DNA from: Clostridiales bacterium
GTDB taxonomy: Bacteria; Bacillota; Clostridia; Oscillospirales; Oscillospiraceae
NCBI GenBank assembly: GCA_009774055.1
Contig: VSNB01000029.1
Coordinates: forward strand, 1 to 18,766
Reading direction: 5' to 3'
Length of the DNA stretch: 18,766 nt
Under the pieces are notes generated by a model. It searched no databases and was not told where the DNA came from. It worked only from the letters and a program-made list of their open reading frames with translations. Positions 6,642-12,440 of the stretch are shown here, piece by piece (the first letter of the stretch is position 1; each line of letters opens with the position of its first letter). A program made the translations under genes and the position numbers.

Positions 6642-7502
6642 TTGAGCAGCGCCCCATACAAATACGAATATGAGTACGAATATCACACGATGCGGGATGC
6701 TGCGCTCCCCATTATGTACCATGAGGAGCGTCTGCCCTCCGGCTATGGCATTCTGACCAACTGGCATGAAAACCTGGAAATCCTCTGGTTCACCAAGGGA
6801 CTCGGCCGGGTAATCATTGACAACGTACAGGTGGACGCGGAGCCCGGGGACCTGGTGTTCATCAACTCCAACTGCCTCCATCGGATCCTCAGCATCGAGG
6901 ACGTCGCCTACTACTGCCTCATCATCGACAGAAGCTTCTGCCTGCGCTCCGGCATTCCTGCGGAGAAGGTCCGGATTCAGCCCCGCATCCGCGACGGCAT
7001 CCTGCGGGGGAACTACAAGCAGATCATCCGCGTCCTGGAGGAGAAGCCCCCCTACTGCGAGGCCGAGGCCCAGGCCAACATCCTGCTGCTCCTGGCCCGG
7101 CTGTACCGGGGGTTCCAGGACGACGCCTCCGAGCCGGAATCCGTCGGACACAAGCACAACCAGCTGACCATGGTGCGCAGCGCAATCCAGTTCCTCAACA
7201 GCTCCTACCAGCAGTCCCTGACCATCGACGACATATGCCGGAGGGTGGGGTCCAGCAAATACCACTTCTGCCGGGTGTTCCGGGCGGTGACCGGGAAGAC
7301 GGTGGTGGATTACCTCAACTTCCTGCGCTGTGAGCGGGCCCAGTTCCTGCTGTCCACCGGCGACTGCAACGTCCAGGAGGCCGCCGAGCGATGCGGCTTC
7401 TGCAGCGGGTCCTACTTCTCCATGGTCTACAAGCGGCAGATCGGCGAGGCGCCCTCCGTCACCGCCAAGCGCGGGGCGAGCCAGGCCCGCACGGGCTCAT
7501 AG
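6642..7502 (+). CDS. AraC-family transcriptional regulator
   Basis: This is a 286-aa cytoplasmic DNA-binding protein. The N-terminal part (about 25-100) is a cupin-like sensor domain, including WHENLEILWFTKG and EPGDLVFINSNCLHRI, the usual ligand pocket of sugar-responsive members. The C-terminal part (about 180-275) holds the double helix-turn-helix: SLTIDDICRRVGSSKYHFCR, then the second helix pair ending GSYFSMVYKRQIGEAP. TTG at 6642 is preferred because AAGGTGG (6630-6636) ends 5 nt before it and the resulting length is typical; an upstream GTG at 6522 would lie almost on the transcript start. An odd YKYEYEYEYH tract starts the protein. It is divergent from the lipoprotein gene and probably activates the transporter and glycosidase units through the ATCTTGCT repeats (inference). 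Confidence 0.9.
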   Translation: MSSAPYKYEYEYEYHTMRDAALPIMYHEERLPSGYGILTNWHENLEILWFTKGLGRVIIDNVQVDAEPGDLVFINSNCLHRILSIEDVAYYCLIIDRSFCLRSGIPAEKVRIQPRIRDGILRGNYKQIIRVLEEKPPYCEAEAQANILLLLARLYRGFQDDASEPESVGHKHNQLTMVRSAIQFLNSSYQQSLTIDDICRRVGSSKYHFCRVFRAVTGKTVVDYLNFLRCERAQFLLSTGDCNVQEAAERCGFCSGSYFSMVYKRQIGEAPSVTAKRGASQARTGS

Positions 7503-7913
7503 CGCCATAGCGATCAGCGACGCGGCCAGGAACAGCGCGGCGGCCAGCAGGTCCGCCGCCAGGCGGCAGGCCGTCTGTTCCCCCTCCTCCAGCTCGTCGA
7601 AGGAGACGATGTGCTCGTCCACGTAGTCCGCGATGTCGCCGCCGACCCGGCGCTTGCTCTTCTTTTTTTTCTTCCTCCGGTCCTCCAGCAGGTGGTGGAC
7701 CATCATGCCGTCCAGCTTCAGATAGACGAACCACGCCATCATCAGAAGGATGACGGCCGCCGCCAGGCAGCCGTCCCGGACCGCCAGCAGGGAGCTGGGC
7801 ACGAACCTGTCCCATACCAGCACCGCCGCCAGCGCGACGGCGCACCGCGTCACGCACTGATAGAGAATCGGGCGGACCATATACGCCTTGTAAATTGCCA
7901 GAATTTTCTTCAT
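7497..7913 (-). CDS. Small hypothetical membrane protein at the end of the transporter operon
   Basis: I do not recognise this 138-aa protein. Three hydrophobic stretches (about 17-35, 47-65 and 116-137) suggest membrane segments. A strongly basic run (residues 79-89, mostly Lys/Arg) and an acidic segment (93-112) lie between the second and third, probably a cytoplasmic loop. The start ATG follows GGGGGATGG. It is the last gene of the minus-strand transporter operon, 48 bp after the second ATPase, with a 13-bp hairpin in the gap. Its stop codon overlaps the 3' end of the convergent AraC-type gene by 6 bp. Position suggests an accessory role in the transport system, but no conserved family motif supports that. 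Confidence 0.75.
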   Translation of the reverse strand: MKKILAIYKAYMVRPILYQCVTRCAVALAAVLVWDRFVPSSLLAVRDGCLAAAVILLMMAWFVYLKLDGMMVHHLLEDRRKKKKKSKRRVGGDIADYVDEHIVSFDELEEGEQTACRLAADLLAAALFLAASLIAMAL

Positions 7914-7924
7914 GCCATCCCCCG

Positions 7925-7962
7925 GGGAGGAGGCCGGAACCGCCGGCCTCCTCCCGTTTTGT
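7925..7962 (+). terminator. 13-bp hairpin between the ATPase gene and the membrane protein gene
   Basis: Stem 7925-7937 with 7943-7955, loop AACCG. On the plus strand it is followed by GTTTTGTT and could stop transcription coming out of the araC-type gene. On the minus strand it has no U-tract and sits directly before the ribosome binding site of the small membrane protein, where it may lower expression or protect the upstream mRNA. Confidence 0.5.
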
Positions 7963-8903
7963 TATCCTGCGGCGGCGATCTCCGCCTGGTAGCCGTCCAG
8001 CTCCCGCTGGCTGCCGTAGACGAAATGTCCGGGCAGAATCTCGCTCCAGACAGGCTTGTCGCTGCTGTAGTCGTGGATGGACGGATCGTAGATAATCAGC
8101 TTCTTTTTCTTCTCCAGCTCCGGGTCCGGAATGGGCACCGCCGAGAGCAGGGCCTTGGTGTAGGGGTGCAGGGGGTGGAGGAACAGCTCCTCCGCCTCCG
8201 CCAGCTCCACGATGCGCCCCTTGTGGATGACGCCGATGCGGTCAGAGATAAAGCGCACCACGCTCAGGTCGTGGGCGATGAAGAGGTACGTCAGTCCCCG
8301 GCTCTTGCGCAGGCGGTTGAGCAGGTTGAGCACCTGGGCGCGGATGGACACGTCCAAGGCGGAGATAGGCTCGTCGGCCACCACGAATTCCGGCTCCATG
8401 ATCAGCGCCCGGGCGATGCCGATGCGCTGGCGCTGCCCGCCGGAGAACTCATGGGGGAACCGGGAGGCGAACTCCGGCAGCAGGCCCACCTCCCGCAGGG
8501 CCATTTCCACTTTGGCCTTGCGGTCGTTCTCGTCCTTGTAGAGGTGGAAGTTATAGAGGCCCTCGGAGACGATGTAGTCCACCTTCGCCCGCTCGTTCAG
8601 GGAGGCCATGGGGTCCTGGAAGATCATCTGGCACTTCTGGATGACCTCCCGGTCCAGCTCCTTGGAGATTTTCCCGCTGATCCGCTGCCCCTTGAAGAGG
8701 ATTTCGCCGGCGGATACCGGGTTGATGCGGGTGATGGCCCGGCCGATGGTGGTCTTGCCGGAGCCCGACTCGCCCACCAGGGAGAACGTCTCCCCTTTGT
8801 AAATATCGATATTCACATGGTCGACCGCCACGAATTTCTTCCGGCCCGACCCGAATGTGATCTGCAGGTCCTTGATCTCGATCAATTTTTCCTTATCCGG
8901 CAC
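7962..8903 (-). CDS. ABC transporter ATP-binding protein, OppF/DppF type
   Basis: This 313-aa nucleotide-binding subunit hydrolyses ATP to power import by the adjacent permeases, working at the inner face of the membrane as partner of the other ATPase. Walker A GESGSGKT (44-51), Q-loop FQDPMASLN (95-103), signature FSGGQRQR (153-160), Walker B FVVADE (173-178) and H-loop His211 are intact. The HPYTKALLSAVPIPDP segment is the C-terminal hallmark of the oligopeptide-type ATPases. The start is a GTG at 8903, chosen because AAGGGAGG (8919-8912) precedes it and there is no nearby ATG. The preceding ATPase gene ends only 15 bp upstream. Confidence 0.95.
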   Translation of the reverse strand: MPDKEKLIEIKDLQITFGSGRKKFVAVDHVNIDIYKGETFSLVGESGSGKTTIGRAITRINPVSAGEILFKGQRISGKISKELDREVIQKCQMIFQDPMASLNERAKVDYIVSEGLYNFHLYKDENDRKAKVEMALREVGLLPEFASRFPHEFSGGQRQRIGIARALIMEPEFVVADEPISALDVSIRAQVLNLLNRLRKSRGLTYLFIAHDLSVVRFISDRIGVIHKGRIVELAEAEELFLHPLHPYTKALLSAVPIPDPELEKKKKLIIYDPSIHDYSSDKPVWSEILPGHFVYGSQRELDGYQAEIAAAG

Positions 8904-8918
8904 AGCACGCTACCTCCC

Positions 8919-9953
8919 TTATCTTTTCATCTTCTCGCGCAGCATCCGGATGGATTTGGGCTGCTCGATCTTGGGCGACCGCGGGTCGAGGTACCAGGTT
9001 TTGGCCATATGCGTCTCCGAAACGGCGAAGTAGGGGGGCTCCTCCTCGAAGTCGATGGCCAGGGCCTGCCTGTTGCGGGGGGCGAAGGCGTCGCCCTTGA
9101 CCTCGTTGAAGAGGTTGGGGGGCGTGCCGTCGATGGTGGGCAGGTCCTCCCCCTTGATCCCCAGCTGGGGCAGGGAGCTGAGCAGGGCCCAGGTGTAGGG
9201 GTGCCACGCGTCGTAGAAGATCTCGTTGACGTTTCCGTACTCCACGATCTGCCCCGCGTACATCACCGCCACCCGGTCGGCCACGTTGGCGACCACGCCC
9301 AGGTCGTGGGTGATGTACACCACCGTCATGTTCAAGTCCTTCTGCAGCTCCCGGATCAGGTCCAGAATCTGGGCCTGGATAGTCACGTCCAGGGCCGTGG
9401 TGGGCTCGTCGCAGATGAGGATCTGGGGGCGGCAGGCCGCCGCGATGGCGATCACCACCCGCTGGCGCATGCCGCCGGAGAACTCGTGGGGGTACTGGTT
9501 GGCCCGGCGCTCGGGGTCGGGGATGCCCACCTTGGCCAGCATTTCCACCGCCAGACGCTTGGCCTCGGGCCCCTTGATGCCCTGGTTGAGCTCGATGCTC
9601 TCCTGAATCTGCTTCCCGATCTTCTTCAGGGGGTTCAGGCTGGTCATGGGGTCCTGCATCACCATGGCGATCTTCTTGCCCCGGATGGTCATCCATTCCT
9701 TCTCGGTCTTGTACTTGGAAATGTCCGTCCCGTCGTAGAGAATGGACCCGCCGGTGATGCTGCCGTTGGCGTCCAGCATGCCCAGGAAGGACTTGGTGAA
9801 CACGCTCTTGCCGGACCCGGATTCGCCCACGATGGCGACCGTCTCGCCCTCGTAGATGTCCAGGGAGCATTTGCGGATAGCCTTGAGCACCTTGCCCCGG
9901 AGGGTAAATTCGATTTCAATGTCCTTGGCGGACAAAAGCAGCTTCTTTTCCAT
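8919..9953 (-). CDS. ABC transporter ATP-binding protein, OppD/DppD type
   Basis: This 344-aa ATPase is the second nucleotide-binding subunit of the importer. Walker A GESGSGKS (43-50), Q-loop MQDPMTSLNP (99-108), signature FSGGMRQR (158-165), Walker B ILICDE (178-183) and H-loop His216 are intact. The C-terminal extension (about 255-344) lacks the cysteines usual in peptide-type OppD/DppD proteins and reads GDAFAPRNRQALAIDFEEEP, then THMAKTWYLDPRSP. I know similar tails from clostridial family-5 transporters found near glycosidases, which fits a glycan rather than peptide cargo, but this is inference. The ATG at 9953 follows AAGGGGG with the permease stop 11 bp before it. Confidence 0.94.
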   Translation of the reverse strand: MEKKLLLSAKDIEIEFTLRGKVLKAIRKCSLDIYEGETVAIVGESGSGKSVFTKSFLGMLDANGSITGGSILYDGTDISKYKTEKEWMTIRGKKIAMVMQDPMTSLNPLKKIGKQIQESIELNQGIKGPEAKRLAVEMLAKVGIPDPERRANQYPHEFSGGMRQRVVIAIAAACRPQILICDEPTTALDVTIQAQILDLIRELQKDLNMTVVYITHDLGVVANVADRVAVMYAGQIVEYGNVNEIFYDAWHPYTWALLSSLPQLGIKGEDLPTIDGTPPNLFNEVKGDAFAPRNRQALAIDFEEEPPYFAVSETHMAKTWYLDPRSPKIEQPKSIRMLREKMKR

Positions 9954-9964
9954 ACGGCGCCCCC

Positions 9965-10888
9965 TTATACGTGGTTCCGGGGGTCCGCCGCGTCGGAGAA
10001 CGCGTTGCCCACCAGATAGAACGTCACTGTAATCAGCGACACGATAACCGCCGGGAAGACCAGCAGATAGGGGTAGTTGACAAAGTAGTTCCGGGCGTTG
10101 CGCAGCAGCAGGCCCAGGGACGGGGTGTTCACGTCCAGGCCCAGGCCCAGGTAGGACAGGGTCGTCTCCGTGGCGATGGTGGAGGGGATGGACAGGGCCA
10201 TCCGCAGGATCACCACGCTGATGAGATAGGGGAAGATGTTCTTCACCAGCACCCGCCGCACCGGCGTGCCCAGACACCGGGAGGCCAGGTTGTACTCCCG
10301 GTCACGGTACATCATGACCAGGTTGCGCACGTTCCGGGCCATTCCCAGCCAGCCGAAGGCGATGAGGGACACCGCCATGATGAGGAAGCTCTGTCCCACC
10401 ATCAGGGCGATCAGGGTCATGTAAATCACCGTGGGAATGTTGCCCAGGATGTTGTACAGCTCCGTCAGGGGCCGGTCCAGCCAGCGCACGTAGCCCCATA
10501 CGCAGCCGATAATGATGCCCGCTACGCATTCGCCGATGGCGACCACCAGGGCCAGACGGATGGAAACCTGGGTGGCGTACCAGACCTGGCACCAGTAGTC
10601 CCGGCCCAGGTTGTCCGTGCCGAACCAGTACTCGCTGTTGGGCGAGGTGAACTTCTCCATCATGCTGGTGCGCAGCTCGTCATACTGGAATTTGCCGATG
10701 GCCGTGGCGATGAAGGTGAAGATCACGATGGCGAAGAAGACGAAGGCCATCACCACTGCGGACCTCTTCTTCATGAAGTTCTGGAAGACCGCCCGCCAAT
10801 AGGAATAGTTGGAATAACCAATGCGCTCCGCCGCGTCGGCGGAATACTCTACAAAGCGGAACGACTCGTCCCGCACCGCATTTTTCAT
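9965..10888 (-). CDS. ABC transporter permease, OppC/DppC type
   Basis: This 307-aa inner-membrane permease subunit pairs with the OppB-type subunit to form the translocation channel. It has a cytoplasmic N-terminus, a first membrane segment (about 44-64), the OppC-type signature GTDNLGRDYW (90-99), further membrane segments between 110 and 297, and the EAA-like coupling loop ASRCLGTPVRRVLVKNIFP (202-220) that contacts the ATPases. The start codon overlaps the stop of the upstream permease gene as ATGA (10888-10885), so translation is coupled. GGAGGGAGGAG lies before the start, inside the upstream gene. Confidence 0.95.
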   Translation of the reverse strand: MKNAVRDESFRFVEYSADAAERIGYSNYSYWRAVFQNFMKKRSAVVMAFVFFAIVIFTFIATAIGKFQYDELRTSMMEKFTSPNSEYWFGTDNLGRDYWCQVWYATQVSIRLALVVAIGECVAGIIIGCVWGYVRWLDRPLTELYNILGNIPTVIYMTLIALMVGQSFLIMAVSLIAFGWLGMARNVRNLVMMYRDREYNLASRCLGTPVRRVLVKNIFPYLISVVILRMALSIPSTIATETTLSYLGLGLDVNTPSLGLLLRNARNYFVNYPYLLVFPAVIVSLITVTFYLVGNAFSDAADPRNHV

Positions 10889-11835
10889 CGAGACTCTCCT
10901 CCCTCCACCAGCTTGATCCGCGGGTCAAACAGCATCATCATTACATCGCCCAGGAAAACGCCCAGGATGCCCAGCCCGGCGTAGACGATCACGCAGGCCT
11001 GCACCACGCTGGTGTCATACCGGCCGATGGCGTCCGTCAGCAGGGGGCCCATGCCGGGCACGGAGAAGAACCGCTCCACCAGCAGGGACCCACCGATGGT
11101 CAGCAGCACCGAGGCCGGAATATAGGCGATCATGGGGACAAAGGCGTTTTTCAGCACATGTTTGAGCATGATGCTCCGAGAAGACATGCCCTTCACCCGG
11201 GCAAGCCGTATGTAGTCCTTGTTCAGCTCATCCACCATGTACCGGCGGGTCCAGAGGGCGTAGCTGGCGATGGAGCCCAGGGCCAGGCACGCCACCGGCA
11301 GGATGCTGGTCCGCAGCGACTCGTTGACGGAATACAGGGATGGCAGATGCAGCACCCGGGCGCCGAACATCAGGATCAGTGAATAGGACACCAGTCCGGG
11401 AACCGCGTTGACGAAGATGATGTAGGCCGTGCCCAGATGGTCCAGCAGACGGTCCTTGTTCAGCGTCTGCACAATGCCCAGGGCAATGCCCAGCACGAGG
11501 GATACGCCCAGGGACGCCAGTCCCATACGCATGGAAATGCCGAATTTGCTGGCCATGATCTCCGTTACGGCCACGCCGGCCTGGATGCGGCGGGACGTTC
11601 CCAGATCGCCCCGGATCAGCTCGCCGTAGAACCGCACCAGCTGGACGCCCAGGGGGTCCTTCAGCCCTGCCGCCGCCAGGCGGTCCTCCTTCGCCTGATC
11701 GGAGAGCTTGACCAGCTCTTCCTCAGTGAAGAAGTAGTCCGTAGGCAGCATCCGCAGCAACAGAAAGACCGCCGTGACGATAATGAGCACCGTCAGGACG
11801 GATTGCAGCAGCCTCTTTACTGTGTACTTCATCAT
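10885..11835 (-). CDS. ABC transporter permease, OppB/DppB type
   Basis: This 316-aa inner-membrane permease is the first large gene of the transport operon. It has an N-terminal membrane segment (about 9-29), the characteristic RGDLGTS (75-81), later segments from about 103 to 305, and the EAA-like loop YIRLARVKGMSSRSIMLKHV (208-227) that docks onto the ATPases. Two consecutive ATGs (11835 and 11832) are possible; AGGTGA (11848-11843) favours the first, which also gives an ATGA overlap with a short upstream ORF. A GC-rich hairpin (11848-11863) sits right against this ribosome site. The gene order permease, permease, ATPase, ATPase is that of opp/dpp operons, minus the binding protein, which is encoded at 4376-6364. 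Confidence 0.95.
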   Translation of the reverse strand: MMKYTVKRLLQSVLTVLIIVTAVFLLLRMLPTDYFFTEEELVKLSDQAKEDRLAAAGLKDPLGVQLVRFYGELIRGDLGTSRRIQAGVAVTEIMASKFGISMRMGLASLGVSLVLGIALGIVQTLNKDRLLDHLGTAYIIFVNAVPGLVSYSLILMFGARVLHLPSLYSVNESLRTSILPVACLALGSIASYALWTRRYMVDELNKDYIRLARVKGMSSRSIMLKHVLKNAFVPMIAYIPASVLLTIGGSLLVERFFSVPGMGPLLTDAIGRYDTSVVQACVIVYAGLGILGVFLGDVMMMLFDPRIKLVEGGESR

Positions 11836-11942
11836 AGGCGTTCACCTGCCGGCGCAAGCCGGCGGCCTGACAGGATGCCGTCCACAGTCCGCGGGGGATT
11901 TGTCCGCGGGGCCGGCGCGCAGGTCCATCGCATTTTCCTCAT
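11832..11942 (-). CDS. Candidate 36-codon leader ORF coupled to oppB
   Basis: Read on the minus strand, an ATG at 11942 follows GGGAGG (11956-11951) with an 8-nt spacing, a better ribosome site than that of oppB itself. The ORF encodes 36 residues starting MRKMRWTC and ending APAGERL, rich in Arg and Pro, and stops at TGA (11834-11832), which overlaps the oppB ATG as ATGA. It spans the hairpin next to the oppB ribosome site, so its translation could open that hairpin. The short length, the lack of a recognised family and a 10-bp direct repeat inside it (GTCCGCGGGG on the plus strand) leave open that it is only a chance ORF. Confidence 0.45.
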   Translation of the reverse strand: MRKMRWTCAPAPRTNPPRTVDGILSGRRLAPAGERL

Positions 11943-11991
11943 ACTCGTGTCCTCCCTCAATAGATCGGTTGTTCCCAATACCGGAGAGTAT

Positions 11992-12067
11992 GCCGCCCTG
12001 CCAGGCGGCCCGGCGCTGCGGCTTCCGCTTCAAAGAAGCGGAAGCCAACATGCCGTACGGCATGTTG
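11992..12067 (-). repeat. Three hairpins in the transporter operon leader
   Basis: Three inverted repeats lie between the predicted promoter and the leader ORF: a perfect 22-bp palindrome (12046-12067), a 12-bp stem with AAA loop (12020-12031 with 12035-12046) that abuts it, and a 6-bp stem (11992-11997 with 12004-12009). None is followed by a U-tract. The adjacent pair is unusually perfect and could be a small mobile repeat, a protein site or mRNA structure. Confidence 0.7.
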
Positions 12068-12096
12068 AAAAGATTTGTCTCCGATATTACCAAATT

Positions 12097-12126
12097 ATAA
12101 TATCATCCAGATTTGAACATTGTCAA
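12097..12126 (-). promoter_or_regulatory. Promoter of the transporter operon
   Basis: Read on the minus strand: consensus TTGACA (12126-12121), 18-nt spacer, TATTAT (12102-12097). A TATAAT overlaps this at a less likely 21-nt spacing. The predicted leader before oppB is about 250 nt. Confidence 0.65.
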
Positions 12127-12143
12127 GGTTGCACAGGCACAAT

Positions 12144-12172
12144 AGCAAGATACTGATATGATACAGCAAGAT
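12144..12172 (-). promoter_or_regulatory. Candidate AraC-type operator upstream of the transporter promoter
   Basis: Two exact copies of ATCTTGCT (minus strand, 12172-12165 and 12151-12144) start 21 bp apart, the same octamer and spacing as in front of the araC-type gene. The nearer copy ends 17 bp before the -35 box of the transporter promoter, a usual place for AraC-type activators. The pair may also serve the divergent GH38/GH31 operon. Confidence 0.7.
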
Positions 12173-12255
12173 CATGGATAAAACGTCATATATACGAAGT
12201 TTCGATAATGGGCGGTTTTTATAATTTTAAAGATAAAATATTTTACATCTCAAGG

Positions 12256-12294
12256 AAAAAGTTCCGTATTCTGCAATAATATAAAAAGTTCTGT
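12256..12294 (+). repeat. AT-rich direct repeat pair in the transporter/GH38 intergenic region
   Basis: AAAAAGTTCCGT (12256-12267) and AAAAAGTTCTGT (12283-12294) match at 11 of 12 bases and start 27 bp apart, upstream of the GH38 promoter. They could be a second operator. The surrounding 12127-12440 holds no gene; it is far more AT-rich than the rest of the window, as expected for a regulatory region. Confidence 0.35.
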
Positions 12295-12360
12295 TTTGGA
12301 CTCCGGCGGACGGTTTCCAGCAAATATCATAAAATTATGGACAAACTGACCATTCTTTCC

Positions 12361-12389
12361 TTGTGTTTGGAGGAAAAGCATTGTATAAT
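12361..12389 (+). promoter_or_regulatory. Promoter of the GH38/GH31 operon
   Basis: TTGTGT (12361-12366), 17-nt spacer, consensus TATAAT (12384-12389), about 50 bp before the start codon. The weak -35 fits an activator-dependent promoter. Confidence 0.65.
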
Positions 12390-12440
12390 GGGCCAACGGC
12401 AAACGAATAGAAAATCTGCCTCAAAAAAAGGAGAACCAAC

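Noticed and set aside
11842..12093. 83-codon minus-strand ORF in the transporter leader
   Set aside because: Its start lies at the predicted transcript start with no ribosome site, and it reads through the perfect hairpins. The 36-codon ORF in another frame is better supported.
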